Shown here in pieces: positions 1 to 11,957 of a DNA stretch of 64,000 bases. The position numbers and the translations under genes were made by a program. Position 1 is the stretch's first letter, and the number at the start of each line of letters is the position of its first letter. Origin of the DNA: Candidula unifasciata (Eukaryota; Mollusca; Gastropoda; Stylommatophora; Geomitridae). The stretch is taken from NCBI GenBank assembly GCA_905116865.2, contig CAJHNH020006668.1, forward strand, positions 1,077,912 to 1,141,911, in the 5' to 3' direction. A model generated the notes under the pieces. That model had not been told where the DNA came from. It ran no database searches and saw only the letters and a list, made by a program, of their open reading frames with translations.

Positions 1-914
1 GCACCCTCATCATGTATAGAAGTTCTTGTTTTCTGGATTTGTGTACACTTTTTTACAATAATACAAACACGTTGTTACATCTAACTGCATAATGGCGGTA
101 GTAAGTAAAGTAAAGGACCTTTTTCCACAACTTCAGGATTATTGAGCTTATAGAACTAAAGACACTCTTCCGAATATCGGTCCCATTTTATTCACTTAAA
201 CAAAAATCCAACATTCGATTTCAACAAAGTCCTCATAAGTCGCCTTTTGCAACATGCTTTTCATGTGGCAGTGGATCTGTTCTTATTTCCCCCCCCCCCT
301 TTCCTCAAACATGTGGCCCTTGAACTCACAAGACGAGTCACGAGTAATGTTAACAATGAATCAAAATCTATTTCTCCCCACGTCGCTTCAATGGATCGAA
401 AACTATTCCTGCCAGGTCGCTTAGCTTAACGTCTAAACATTGCTATCCATCGAGCAATAACAGCAGAAGTGGAAACTGATGATGATGGCCCAAATGTTTT
501 TACTACCTAACCTGCCGAGGCTCTCACAGGGATGTTTTTCGCAGTGAATTTGGGACCGGTGTTCGGAAGAGTGCCGAACTATACCTATGTTATATAGACC
601 AATCGGCACTTGATTGGCCACGTGGTCATGTCATTGTAGTAGTAATAAGACCAGTTTAGGAAAATGTCGTTGCCAAGTGTTTAAAAGATATCTGCAGCAA
701 GCTCCAAAGGTCGTCGTTTGAAGTCTGGGACTGAGTCGTCTGGTTCAAGACTGTCATTTTATTACAAACATCTGCCATGATCGCCACTGAAGCTAGGTAG
801 TTCGAACTTTGTGAACTTCTCTTCGTTTACGGCTAGCAGTTTGGCAGAGAGACCTGGCTAAGCCGTACGGGATAAAACCAAGTGAAACGAAGTCACTCCT
901 TTCGATATGAAACC
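1..914. other. Intergenic, no gene seen
   Basis: Mixed-composition sequence with no ORF of convincing composition and no array. There is a short C run at 289-298. The stretch around 520-620 looks single-copy within this window. Nothing here supports an annotation. Confidence 0.6.
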
Positions 915-1055
915 CTTTTCCCTCGTGTGGGTTTCAGATGATCAGTGGGAAGTGGGGTGGGGGGGGGGTGTAGACCCACGGCCTCCTCACATGCAACAAC
1001 AACAAAAATAATTACTTTTCGCTGAAGTTTGCAGCCAGTAAACGTGAAAATAAAA
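915..1055 (+). repeat. F3 SINE-like element, older internally deleted copy
   Basis: It begins with the F3 head (gtgtgggttt, then a G run, then tagacccac) and jumps to the F3 3' part (gtttgcagccagtaaacgtg) ending in an A-rich tail. The middle of the element is missing. A fuller F3 copy is inserted just after it at 1065. Confidence 0.6.
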
Positions 1056-1064
1056 AGACATCTT

Positions 1065-1341
1065 CCCCGTGTGTGTTTCAGGGCCCTGTTACAGGGAAAA
1101 CAAGAATAGACCCACTGCCTACCCAAAAAGCATGTCATAGGAGTCGACTAATTGGAGCTTCCTTCAAAGTCGGAGTTCTTCTGCTTTAGAGGCAAGGAAC
1201 CAGCAGTCTGCATACAAATAAGTCAGAACTGTAAAACGGATGCACACGCAACACTCAGGTTCTGGAACAGGACTGCAATCCCAAAGAAGATGAACAAACA
1301 CCACTTTCCGCCATACTTTACAGCTAGTGAACGCGAAAAAG
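1065..1341 (+). repeat. F3 SINE-like element with target-site duplication
   Basis: Nearly full-length F3 copy. In order it has the gtgtgtttcagggccc head, agtcgactaattgg, the segment gcatacaaataag, the aaaacggatgcacacgcaac segment, and the 3' end agctagtgaacgcgaaaaag. It is flanked by the repeated 9-mer agacatctt (1056-1064 and 1342-1350). This is the expected trace of target-primed insertion, here into the tail of the older copy to its left. Confidence 0.75.
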
Positions 1342-1350
1342 AGACATCTT

Positions 1351-1699
1351 AAAAAAATTGCATTGTAATCAGAGATAGACAAGATTTGGACAAGCCAAAG
1401 ATGAAAACCCGCTAATGTGGGAACAAAAGGCACCCGACATTACATTGACCAAAACATCCATCGAAGGCCAAAAGTATACCATATGGCGGCAACACGTTAG
1501 ACTCTATAGCCATGGTAACGTAGTGCCTAGACGGTGACGTGCTGATCCGAAGGTTTGAGATGGAGTCGGCTTGGCTGCCCGATCGATTCAGTTTTACATA
1601 AGTACCAGGAACAATGTCATAGGTAGTAAAGATGGCCGATGTAGTGTAGACCAAACTACCCATCCGTTTAGTTAGTTAGTTAGTTAGTTGGGTTATCCT
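1351..1699. other. No gene; short (TTAG)n run near the end
   Basis: No coding or array signal except five to six TTAG units near 1666-1689. ORFs here are short and overlap repeat edges. Confidence 0.5.
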
Positions 1700-2330
1700 C
1701 ATTGCACTCCGGACATGTCCATAGGTGCTCAGATCCTCCCCTCAGTATGAACCCCAACGTCCGGTATATGTATCTGGTCTGGTCTGGTAGTCTTAGTTTC
1801 AGCTTCATAGCAAACGGGTCGCCCCATCTTTGCTCCGCTCCTGTGCCAGCGAAAAACACCCAGAATGTTTATCACAGTCCCTTGTGGAAAGATTGACAGA
1901 CTGCTGTCTCAGCATATCTAGCATACACTCGCATTAACGCATATGGTAGCCATCCGAAGTGCTAACATAAACAGTCCAACATTAGAAATGTAGTTCATCA
2001 TTGATGATAGCAGAACTTGTCGCCAACAGATCAGCAGTTGCCCGGGCGATCAATTTTAATACGGGTCCCGCCAGCATTGCACGACCGGCATCGCGCCATT
2101 TTCTGAATCTACAATTCACACCACGTTGGTCACAGTCGAAAAAACATTCCAAATGCAATCCGCAGCTCACATGGTCACGCCATGCATTCAACTCAGAAGC
2201 TGGGCGACGAAACTATATCCAGTCTACAAATGGAGCAAAAATACTTCGGCCACCGTCCGGCAGAAGCAAAAAATTTGCCTCTGCTTCGAACAGCGCCGCT
2301 GTCTAGCGTCCATTTTAACCGGAAGTATAT
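1700..2330 (-). repeat. F8 degenerate interspersed repeat
   Basis: Read on the minus strand, two blocks match the plus strand at 7400-7560: one around gagttgaatgcatggcgtga, and one containing cacaggagcgga then gacccgtttgc then atgaagctgaaactaag. The shared blocks explain the small ORFs here. An ETS-like ACTTCCGG lies on the minus strand near 2318-2326; I do not call a promoter from it. Confidence 0.5.
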
Positions 2331-2433
2331 GTATCTAACATCATTTGCTCGATGTACATCTTGAGTGAAGATGATCATATACATTCTTGTTACTTCACAC
2401 CGGGAACAGCTCAAGGGGTGGAAGATGTTCTTA

Positions 2434-2517
2434 CTTTCCTCCTCCTCCTCCTCCTTCTTTTTCTATTACTTTCTTCTTCTTCTTCTTCTTCTTCTTCTTC
2501 TTCTTCTTCTTCTTCTT

Positions 2518-2548
<31 letters not shown>

Positions 2549-2568
2549 TTCTTCTTCTTCTTCTTCTT

Positions 2569-2655
<87 letters not shown>
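2434..2655. repeat. (TTC)n then (TTA)n compound microsatellite
   Basis: About 200 bp of TTC units switching near 2599 to TTA units, with one TTA interruption at about 2547. It creates artefactual poly-Ser, poly-Leu and poly-Lys ORFs. It abuts an F3 fragment on its right and probably grew from the GAA tail of that element. Confidence 0.9.
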
Positions 2656-2765
2656 GGACTTTTGGCTTTTACCTGGACCTGAGTTTTGCGTGTACAACCG
2701 TTTTGCTGTTCCCTGCCTCATGGGCAGCTGTACTCCGACTTCGAGGGAATTATTACTATGATTAT
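2656..2765 (-). repeat. F3 fragment
   Basis: Plus-strand text cctgagttttgcgtgtacaa and ctccgacttcgagggaa match the reverse complement of the F3 middle part. It follows the microsatellite directly, in the place the F3 tail should occupy. Confidence 0.65.
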
Positions 2766-3447
2766 TATTATTTTACTGCTTCTGCTACTTCGTAGCATCG
2801 TCGTCATCGTCGTCTTATTCATCCGCCTCTTCTTTAGTCATATTCTGCATTCTTCGTCAGGGATGAAGAGGCATCAAGTGCGAGCCTTGGTATGTGCTGC
2901 TCAGCTGTGTCCACTGTGTCTAAGTGACAGGGCTCTCCGTGGTGCACTATCTGGTGGTAGTCTTGACTCATGTTCGAACCTTTTTATGTTTTATCTTTAA
3001 AAGTATTCGTTGTTATTATCAAAACCTTTTTGTATATGTAAGTTAAGTAGTGAGAAAAACGACTTCAACGTACCGCATTTGTTCCTATAAGGCACCGTAT
3101 CTGGTGAGCCGAAAGCCTAGCGTGCCCTAGAGCGTCGCTTAACGGGCCAACTCCTTAGATCCAGCGATGAACCCCAGGGATCTCCGTCAAAATGACTGCA
3201 GAGCCGAATAACGCGGCCGGAAAGCAAATTCGCATCCTTCACAGCACAAGCAAATCTCTTTGACCATTTCACCACGTCACACTTCTCCGACCCACTATTG
3301 GGTATATCAGATAAAACTTGTGGCGTCACACGTACGTTTGAAAAAATGAGAAATAGAAAGAAGAGGAGCGGGGGAAGGGGGTGGGGAGGGGGGAGGGACA
3401 GTCCTCCGCATTCTTTGTGTAAGAGCATTTATATTTTTACCTTCTCT
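2766..3447. other. No gene seen
   Basis: Contains TTATTA decay near 2750-2800 and a G-rich purine stretch at about 3360-3400. No recognised repeat body and no exon-like ORF. Confidence 0.5.
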
Positions 3448-3458
3448 AGTATATAAGA

Positions 3459-3671
3459 GTCGGCTGTGTGGCTAAGTCGATGCGAACGCTTCGTAATGCC
3501 GGGGTGTCGGGTTTGATTACAGCTGCGTCGTTTCAACAGTGGTATCAAGAAAGCCGACCGTTAGAAGCAATGGCAAACTAATGGGCGTAAATTTGCCTAG
3601 AAAAACCACACAACAGCTAGGAGCTGTTGATGTTGGTTCTGCAACGTCCTGTAAAGGATACGCAACTAACC
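3459..3671 (+). repeat. F1 tRNA-derived SINE with 11-bp TSD
   Basis: Starts gtcggctgtgtggctaag (A-box-like) followed by a degenerate B box (gggtttgatta), then the F1 body with caatggcaaacta, and ends ggatacgcaactaacc. The perfect duplication agtatataaga lies at 3448-3458 and 3672-3682. The TSD shows a discrete retroposition. Confidence 0.85.
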
Positions 3672-3743
3672 AGTATATAAGAAATCGTAATGTTTTAGGC
3701 CGGGTGACTATCTGTAATTTTGTTGTGGTCCCTATTGTGTATA

Positions 3744-3747
<4 letters not shown>

Positions 3748-3829
<82 letters not shown>
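3748..3829. repeat. (TA)n microsatellite
   Basis: About 80 bp of nearly perfect TA. The poly-Tyr-Ile ORFs on both strands across it are artefacts. Confidence 0.95.
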
Positions 3830-3835
<6 letters not shown>

Positions 3836-3859
3836 TGTGACCTCACACATATTTACGGG

Positions 3860-4869
3860 AAGTGAAGGGGTGGGGAGGTATAAGCACCGTCGTCAGTATT
3901 TCTGATCTAATTGCTTTTAGATTCTTATCTTGCTCTAAGAAGCTTTATCGCTGCAGGACATGGAGACCATTTAAATTTGAGATACGTACCAGACTCTCGG
4001 CCAACAAAGAAAACCACCCTTCCGTATCGTCACCAGCAAACAAAAGGGGCTGCTCTAACACGACCAGAGAACAATCAATGCTGGAGTTCGAGCCCTGGAG
4101 TTCTTTTTTGCCGTTATCTTGCCAAATTTAGCGTCATCTGGGCACAAGTGTACGCCAGTGTCTTCTTGCTTGACTATCCCACTAAGCTATGTATTCAAGA
4201 GTATTAGTTCTTGTTAATCCGTGTGTCCTTGATGTTTCTTCTACCTGGGAAAATAAATTGATGTAGTGTTACACTACTTACACCCAATTCGCTTATCGAC
4301 GTTGCTATACATCTGTTTGTCTTTTCCGGTGACGTCATCAGTTTCTGGGCAGTTTCGTTTGTTTTATTTCAGTATACGTGTAAGTTTGGGAACATCGACG
4401 CTTAGAAAATGATACCCGGGGGTGGGGGAAGGGTGTGACTAAAGGGACGTAATCAGTGTTGAAATGTTTTTTACACACACACACACATATGCGCACACAC
4501 ATACATACATTCATACATACTTACATACAGATAAACAGACAGCCAGACAGACATATATACCGCTCTGTCATGTGCAATCAATTCAATATCATGAATAAAA
4601 TCTATTCCAACAACTTCTGCCGCTCTCAGCAACATTCGTTTCAAGGTTGTCCAATACAACAGTGCTGTATGACTATACGGATGAATCAGGGTTTCTAGGA
4701 CTTGTAACTGTTTGGTTTTCATGCTTGAGATTGTTATGTTAAAGACTGCAATCCTGGAGGGAAACAACTTAAAAAAAAAAAAAGAACAACACAACGAAAC
4801 AAACAAAAACAGAAAAAATCAACATAGCATGCATACAAATAGATCTGTAAACACAGATGTGCATTCACA
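3860..4869. other. No gene; possible tRNA-SINE head and CA/CATA repeat
   Basis: On the minus strand about 4205-4060, tagcttagtgg and cagggctcgaactccagc resemble A and B boxes of a tRNA-derived SINE; the body is not recognised. A CA/CATA tract runs 4470-4550. The small ORFs here have no recognisable composition. Confidence 0.4.
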
Positions 4870-4954
4870 ATTAAATATCTGGAACAAGATGAAAGTCCAA
4901 AAGTGGACGAACCACCATAACTTTCCGCCACAGTTTAGTGACTGTTAAGTGTGC

Positions 4955-5037
<83 letters not shown>
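4870..5037 (+). repeat. F3 3' fragment running into (TA)n
   Basis: The segment ctggaacaagatgaaagtcc to ctttccgccacagtttag is the F3 3' region. Its expected GAA tail is replaced by GTGC and about 80 bp of TA (4957-5037). The adjacency suggests the microsatellite grew from the element tail or its target site. Confidence 0.65.
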
Positions 5038-5041
<4 letters not shown>

Positions 5042-5299
5042 ATAAGCGCACACTTTATTAAAAAAAACGTGTATATGTACAAACAAACAAGCTTTATTTT
5101 CAAAGGGTCACAAATTAGGCACGCAGGCCAGTTTAACATTCGGTATACAATGTTGGGCGGGAACGCCTAGTTATTACAACTAATGATTTCTGGATCCAAA
5201 ACTTGTACAGTACAAGGGAGACAACGATGTAAAAGACGTAACAAAACAAGGGAGACAAGTTGAAGTCGAGAGTTTCCATTTTATTGACCCAGTTTAATG

Positions 5300-5535
5300 T
5301 TGCCGTGGTGTCGCGACTAGATGCTCGCCGACGGATCCCAGTGGCGTGGATTCAGATCCGAACGGGGACTGGACGGTTTTTTGTTTGTTTATTAATGACC
5401 TTGGCTTAGGGGCAGACCCAGTCTAACTCCTAGGGAGTAAAGGCGGCCGTGGTGATAGTGACCCACATCTGACTCTTAGTCGAGTACCGAACCAAAGGGT
5501 TTACAACTCATGGTTTCTGGATACGTTAAAAAAAA
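5300..5535 (+). repeat. F7 tRNA-headed SINE-like repeat
   Basis: Head gccgtggtgtcgcgactaga with a B-box-like attcagatccgaacgggga, and a 3' part (accaaagggtttacaactca, tggtttctgga) shared with 24735-24950. It ends in an A run at 5527-5541. Confidence 0.55.
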
Positions 5536-5559
5536 AAAAAAGTCGCGATTTCAACTTTA

Positions 5560-5892
<333 letters not shown>

Positions 5893-7149
5893 ATAGTCAC
5901 TCCATACATGCGCCGTTCCTGTGCCAGTGAAAATCAAATGACATGTTCCCCACTGTCGCAATAAAAAAACTGGTGAACAAACAGTATCGGAACAAACCAG
6001 AAATATACGCACACAGTTAATGATTATGGCAGTTGCTAGAGGCACCAACGCCAACCGTCTCCACCAGAAATGCAGTATGTCGTTGATGGAAGTAATCGGC
6101 CACGAAAGGTTGGCTATACACACGTATAATTATTACATAAGGTATTTCACCAGCGCATATGTAAACTGACCACTGGCCATTTTGAATACCACAACATAAC
6201 CGCTGCACAAATAAAAGGCATTCAACTTAAAAAACACAGCTCACAGGGCTGCACCAACCGCTACAATCAGTGGCCCAGGCAGCGAAACCATAGACTTCCG
6301 TCCACATGTGGTAAACTGCATTAGCAAAGAGCTGTCGACAGCAAAAACAACTTTGAAGCTGAACATTCTGTGATGCCTAAGTCACCATCCCACCGATTGG
6401 TCTACAAAATACAGTTTAGCCCTATGTGCCCAATACACAAGAAAGCGTGGAAATGGGTCCTTTACTTTACTTTATAATATGTGAAGGATATAACAATTAT
6501 GCTAGGAGAACTATATTATATAATTATTATTCAAAAAATTAAAATAAAAAGTGGGTCGGGTGGGGGGGGGGGGGGAAGGGGTGCATAAAAAGGGCAGCAA
6601 CGCTAGCCCTAACGAGCACAAGACTGCAGGGTGCACCAATACCCGTGTTTTGCCCGGCTGAATTGGAACTGTCTTTGGAGGTTGAACAGGGTATCTAGGG
6701 TCTGCCCTGTTGGTTTGCTGTCCAGAGTGAGGTCTAATCTCAGGGCTCGAGCTTTCTGGTAGCAGCCCCGAGGGGATAAGGGATACAGAGCGTTGTTGTT
6801 GTTTTTATTGTTGTTGTTGTTACTGTTGTTGGCATGTTCCTGTTGGATTTATACATCCAGTGTCTGCTTGAGTTATCGGTGTTAATCTGGCAAGGTTGTA
6901 AAAGCGGGGCGGGGGAGTAGAGACAATAAAAATGTGTAACATGGTATAACAATACAGTGAAAATAAGAATAAATGAATCGCATAAGAACATTTTTTTTTG
7001 TTTTGTTTGTTAATACAAGAGAAATAAAATGGATCCAACTGAATACGCAACAAACACAAGACCAAGAATATTAACTATTTCTATATAGCTTATATTTATT
7101 ATTTATATGTACAAATATCAACTATATTTATTTCAATAATATATAAACA
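5893..7149. other. No gene; small repeat debris
   Basis: F2 3' debris lies at about 6380-6470 (tctacaaaatacag to ggtcctttactttac), a G run at 6558-6574 and GTT-rich sequence at 6790-6830. No exon-like ORF was recognised. Confidence 0.45.
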
Positions 7150-7565
7150 AATTCTATGGAAACAACATCCACCGATCTACCAATCAGTTTGTCCCTGCTG
7201 GGCCGATATCCAAAGGTTTGCTTTACCATCATGACATCAAAACACCTCAATCTGGATGATAGACCAGCAAGCCAGATATCCTGTTCAACCTCGCAAGAAG
7301 TTATAATTAGGGCAACGGTAAACAGTGCACTAGCTAGGTGTAACTACCCTAGTACTTTAGTGGGGCAAGGACTGAAACAACGACACATCACTGTGTACCC
7401 AGTACCAGCTTCTGAGTTGAGTGCATGGCGTAACACTGTGAGCTGCAGATTTCATTTTGAACTGTGATAAACATTTTATGTGTTTTTTGTTGACACAGGA
7501 GCGGATTTACTGTGGGGTGACCCGTTTGCCATGAAGCTGAAACTAAGATTACCAGGTTACCAGAT
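7150..7565 (+). repeat. F8 degenerate interspersed repeat
   Basis: Shares gtttgtccctgctgggccga-type sequence with 26550-26700, and the blocks gagttgagtgcatggcgtaa and atgaagctgaaactaagatt with the minus strand of 1750-2195. The 103-codon plus-strand ORF here follows repeat sequence and has no recognised domain. Confidence 0.5.
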
Positions 7566-7599
7566 TACTGGGTACAGAAGAGGTACAGACAAAACCAAG

Positions 7600-7875
7600 T
7601 ATTTCCCTGGAAATGGCGGGGAGCCCCGGTAGTGTGCTCACCTGCCGACCCAAAGGTCTTAGATTCGAAATTACGATGAGTCATGCTTTTTTCGAAACTG
7701 GCCTTGGCTCCAGTCGGAAATGAAAACCACGTAATGTCTTGGGAAGTAACGGTGGTAGCCATGATGCTGACCACATCGCCCTTAAAGTGCCGACGGATCT
7801 ATAAAAACATGAGCCTAGCACTATTGGCCTGCGTGCATCTGGTGTACAGATGGTCAGTTAACTTTACTTTATAGC
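7600..7875 (+). repeat. F2 tRNA-derived SINE
   Basis: tRNA-like head with a B-box-like ttagattcgaaattacga. The F2 body follows: gggaagtaacggtggtagcc, tgatgctgaccacatcgccc, and agtgccgacggatctataaa. Confidence 0.6.
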
Positions 7876-7919
7876 TGGGGCACCATTTGTGATAAACAGC
7901 TGGATGTTGAACAGGAGTC

Positions 7920-8225
7920 ATTCCAATGTGGGTGTTAGGGACCCATTCTGGAGGTGGGGGGGGGGGACCCCAGATCCAATGCCCCCTAACAAACATGTTG
8001 TATAAGGCAACATGGGAGTTTCCTTCGAAGTCAGAGTGCATCTACATAAGAGGTGAGGAACCGACAGTCTGCATACAAACAGACCTGATCTGTAAAACGG
8101 ATAGGCATGCATAAGTCAAGTTTTGGAAAAAAAACTAAAATCTAGAAATAGACGAAGGACCAGAACTTTCCACTGCAGCATACTGCTGGTGATCGCTAGC
8201 AAGAAGAAGAGAAGATGAAAATGAG
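7920..8225 (+). repeat. F3 SINE-like element
   Basis: Interrupted head with a G run at 7957-7967, then gagtttccttcgaagtcaga, ctgcatacaaacaga, aaaacggataggcatgca, accagaactttccactgcag and a GAAGAAGAG tail at about 8205-8216. Five-prime half degraded. Confidence 0.65.
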
Positions 8226-8261
8226 TATAAACAGTTACAAGCATTTTGCTTGTGGGTCTGT

Positions 8262-8400
8262 GTTCCTCTTCTTCTTCTTCTTTTAAGTTCACCTTTAAAA
8301 CAGCGGTTGGCATGTTAATGTTGTGATTTACAGCTAGGCTGTGATATTTGCACCTTCCGATCCACCACATCCAATTAAAGAAAGTCCTTCAGTTGTCGCC
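8262..8400 (-). repeat. F4 fragment with (CTT)n tail
   Basis: The CTTCTTCTT run at 8267-8283 is followed by cacctttaaaacagcggttg and gtgatttacagctaggctgt. This is the reverse complement of the F4 unit seen at 40915, 45190 and 60680. Orientation and tail agree with those copies. Confidence 0.6.
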
Positions 8401-8584
8401 TTTTACGACACGTTTGTTAAAACTACAGCGGGTTTTATTCTTGCTAGGTGCCTGAAACACACAGGGGGAAGTCAGTCTTCAGTGTGTAAAAAGCTGTGCG
8501 ATACAAAATGTGTTTAAATTTAGATAAGATTAATGCTATGACAACAAACATGTTAGCAACAGTGTACACAATTTGATATTAGCG

Positions 8585-9480
8585 CTTCTTCTTCTCCTTT
8601 TTCTGCGTTCGACATCAGTCATGCTACACATTGAGACCCGTCTGGGTGAAAAAAAGGATTGTGCGTTTAAGGTCGCCACCGGTCCCCCATAGCTTCTCTC
8701 ACAATGTGGATCCCCTGGGCCAGATCCACAGTCTTTGCTGGGAGAGGTAAGGGCAGTACTGCAGTATGTGCCCAGGGGTCTGTCTTTCTGCTCCACAATC
8801 ACAGGCAGCAGATTCTGTTATGCCTATCCTGTACAAGTGTGCTCGAAGTCCACAGTGTCCAGTCCGAAGTCTAAAAATTGATGTTTGTTCTTTCCTGTTG
8901 AGTTTGTTTATGCTGTCACTCTCTGGTCTGTAATCTCTATTCTGCTGTCTTCAATCCCACTTGAAAGACTGCTTTAGTGCTGTTTTGGTTTCCCTGTTGC
9001 TGTGTGGTGGATGAGACTGTGGAAGACCACTCGCAGCTTTTGCAAACTCATCTGCTCTCTCATTTCCTTGAATACCACAGTGGGCTGGTATCCACTGCAA
9101 GACCAGTTCTGCTTCTTGGAGAGCAAGCCAATGTTGGTCCTTAGATCTGCAATTAGTTTGTCTTGTTTTTTGCGTGATAGTGCTTGGAGAACAGACAACG
9201 AGTCGCTAAGTATAACAATTGTGTGCCCCCTGTGTTCTTGAGTGATGAGGTGTTGGACTGCAGAAAGGAGGGCAGTTGCCTCAGCTCTGAAGTTAGTGCA
9301 GATGTCACCCGCTGGTAGAGAGAGAGAGAGAGTTTCTGCTCTACTGCTAGGGGGTTTAATGTATATTCCACAACCCTCCTTTCTGACTGCATCTATAGCA
9401 GAGCCATCGGTGAAAACCTGAGTCCAAGTGGTTTTTGGATACTTCTCATTAAGCATAGCAAGAGCCATGGTTCTCTGTTG
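8585..9480 (-). pseudogene. LINE-A remnant: RNase H domain plus ORF2 C-terminus
   Basis: 5'-truncated non-LTR retrotransposon ORF2. The 165-codon minus ORF (9468-8974) carries an RNase H1-like fold: FTDGSA with the first catalytic Asp, FRAEATALLSAVQHL with the Glu, and ILSDSLSVL with another Asp. A frameshift near 9080 moves the family motif WIPAHCGIQGNERAD to another frame. Further on, fragments of RLRTGHCGLRAHLYRIGI and of the Cys/His segment CDCGAERQTPGHILQYC follow, then a GAAGAAG-type tail at 8585-8600. RNase H within ORF2 is known from I-like and related LINE clades. Stops and frameshifts show it is dead. A close 3' copy with TSDs lies at 42374. Confidence 0.85.
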
Positions 9481-10260
9481 TGTCTCCGTCTGGGCATATT
9501 AGCGCTATAAACATTGGACATATTTTTGAATACAAACATTATCACATTGGTTGATGCCAACAGCTCCAGGGGACCCTGTTGTTTCTGTTCTTTTGCGCTT
9601 TGGTAAATGAAAATGTGTCACTTTTTAAACATGCTGATTTTTAAATTCACATTGTAATAAAATGCATTCCCAAATTCACATGTACTGGTCAGCACTTTAA
9701 GAAATAGAAAATAGTGAAATAAGTAAACAACATAATAATACGATCAATAACTGAATTTGTTTCTCGTGCTTTTTGATGATTGAAACCAGTGTTCTTCAAA
9801 ATGAGAACACCCGTGAACCAGGAGTACAGAAAACAGTATTTAACAGACTGACTGGCGGTTAACTCTTTCAGTACCAGAAGGTTTGGCAGGAGGGATGGGA
9901 AATTACCATTACAAAGCCAAGAGTGCATCAATTTCTAACTTTACAGAGGAAGTGGCCAGAGGTTTTAGTATGCTCTAACCGAATGTAAACACACGCATAA
10001 TGCAGTGGTTGGGATTCATTTGGCCATGTTATAAAAAGCCATCAAACACCATGCGTTACTTGGGACTCAAAGAGTCAAGACAAAAGTAAAACCAAACGTA
10101 GACATAATTTAACGCAGTAAACACATTGGTAAAAAATTTCAAACTGTACCTAGGGTGACATCTGCTGCTACACAGTGCTTGATGCTGTTTTCTGTCCAGA
10201 CAATAGTGTGACACTGTGCTATGGGAATCAGAGCCCATGACGGCGAGTGTGACTAGCAAG

Positions 10261-10261
<1 letters not shown>
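9481..10261. other. No gene seen
   Basis: AT-rich intergenic sequence. No recognised repeat, no array, no convincing ORF. Confidence 0.5.
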
Positions 10262-10319
<58 letters not shown>

Positions 10320-10322
10320 TCT
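10262..10322. repeat. (CT)n microsatellite
   Basis: About 30 CT units with minor interruptions at the right end. It abuts an F5 repeat. Confidence 0.95.
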
Positions 10323-10329
10323 CTTTCTC

Positions 10330-10540
10330 TTGTTGTACCCCACCAGAACATCACACATGAGATAAACACCTGGTGACACAAAGTGCCACTATGCGGATGA
10401 GGATCACCTGTGGAGAGGTCCCAGAAACCCCTTTCAACCGTTAGGCTATCTTTATGGCCCGGCTATATTCAGGGCCTCCGGCAAAAGCCAGGGTGGGGCT
10501 TCAAATAAAGAAATATTGCATCCCACATGGGGACGACTAG
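10330..10540 (+). repeat. F5 repeat
   Basis: Contains taccccaccagaacatcaca, acacctggtgacacaaagtg, ggatgaggatcacctg and gcatcccacatggggac. This is the opposite orientation to the copies at 5560 and 56040 and the same as 52650. Confidence 0.65.
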
Positions 10541-10764
10541 TACTTCTATAGCAAAGCCTGCCCGTGTTACAACAAGTCTATCACAGCTAGAGCAGGGGAT
10601 TTCGGGATTGCTGTTGCCCATCATGCATCCGCAACTACACAGAGGTCAGAGAATCTGATATACATTTCATTTAACCTCTACATAATTGGGCGGGAATTTT
10701 CGGAGAGCTACTAGGAGATTTTCAGCCTGGCACTGATCCGCAGGCTATAGATTGAAGAACACGG
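10541..10764. other. Unassigned spacer before the 19-bp array
   Basis: No gene or recognised repeat body. It ends in the sequence that starts the array (tatgtagtctctgtaccgct). Confidence 0.4.
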
Positions 10765-11713
10765 GCTTGCTATGTAGTCTCTGTACCGCTATAAAGTGTC
10801 TATACCTCAATATGTAGTCTCTATACCTCTATGTATAGTCTCTATACCTCTATGTAGTCTCTATACTGCTATGTAGTCTCTGTGCCGCTATGAAGTGTCT
10901 ATACCTCAATATGTAGTCTCTATACCTCTATGTATAGTCTCTATACCTCTTTGTAGTCTCTATACTGCTATGTAGTCTCTGTACCGCTATGAAGTGACTA
11001 TACCTCAATATGTAGTCTCTATACCTCTATGTATAGTCTCTATACCTCTATGTAGTCTCTATACTGCTATGTAATCTCTGTACCGCTATAAAGTGTCTAT
11101 ACCTCAATATGTAGTCTCTATCCTCTATGTATAGTCTCTATACCTCTATATAGTCTCTATACTGCTATGTAGTCTCTGTACCGCTATGAAGTGTCTATAC
11201 CTCAATATGTAGTCTCTATACCTCTATGTATAGTCTCTGTACCTCAATATGTAGTCTCTATACCTCTATGTATAGTCTCTATACCTCTATGTATAGTCTC
11301 TATACCTCAATATGTAGTCTCTATACCTCTATGTATAGTCTCTATACCTCAATATGTAGTCTCTATACCTCTATGTATAGTCTCCATACCTCAATATGTA
11401 GTCTCTATACCTCTACGTGTAGTCTTTATACCTCTATGTGTTGTCTCTGTACCTCTATGTAGTCTCTATACTGCTATGTAGTCTCTGTACCGCTATGAAG
11501 TGTCTATACCTCTATGTAGTCTCTGTACCGCTATGAAGTGTCTATACCTCAATATGTAGTCTCTATACTGCTATGTAGTCTATGTACCGCTATGAAGTGT
11601 CTATACCTCAATATGTAGTCTCTATACCTCTATGTATAGTCTCCATACCTCAATATGTAGTCTCTATACCTCTAGGTAGTCTCTGTACCTCTTTGTAGTC
11701 TCTATACCTCTAT
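10765..11713. repeat. 19-bp minisatellite, left half with ~98-bp higher-order repeat
   Basis: Basic unit gtagtctctatacctctat with variants. From about 10771 to 11260 the variants recur in a fixed order: a cctcaat unit, a cctctatgta unit, an actgctatg unit, then ccgctatgaagtg. Marker spacing is about 98 bp over roughly five copies. A 38-bp two-unit alternation dominates 11220-11410. An F1 SINE interrupts the array at 11714. The ORFs across it are repeat translations. Confidence 0.95.
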
Positions 11714-11957
11714 GTGTCGGCTCTGTGGCTAAGTCGATGCGAACACTTCGCTTCGTAATGCCGGGATGCCGGGTTCGATCCCAGCTGCGGGCAATGCGCC
11801 TTGCGTTGGTTTCGACAGTGGTATCAAGAAAGCCGACCGTCCAGAAAGCAATGGCAAACTACTGGACGTAAATTTGCCTAGAGAAACCACACAACGGCCA
11901 GGGGCTGTTAGGGTTGGTTCTGCAACGTCCTGTAAAGGATACGCAACAACCAATACC
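11714..11957 (+). repeat. F1 tRNA-derived SINE, well preserved
   Basis: Begins gtcggctctgtggctaagtc (A-box region), has the exact B box ggttcgatccc near 11772, then the body (agaaagcaatggcaaactac), and ends ggatacgcaacaacc. It is inserted inside the 19-bp array. The repeated atacctctatgt at both ends agrees with a TSD but cannot be distinguished from the array itself. Confidence 0.9.

Noticed and set aside
1982..2338. Overlapping ORFs and an ETS-like motif, possible gene start
   Set aside because: Blocks of this region recur in inverse orientation at 7400-7560, so it is an interspersed repeat. The ETS-like ACTTCCGG alone is too short to support a promoter.
2352..2795. Poly-Ser, Leu, Phe, Asn, Lys ORFs
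   Set aside because: Pure products of the (TTC)n/(TTA)n microsatellite. The same applies to ORFs at 3517-3905, 4871-5139, 5730-5930, 45205-45666, 46396-46635, 50560-51025, 56763-57063 and 60678-61431.
3862..4207. Two overlapping plus-strand ORFs of 89 and 98 codons
   Set aside because: No recognised motif, no splice context, and part matches a tRNA-SINE-like head on the opposite strand.
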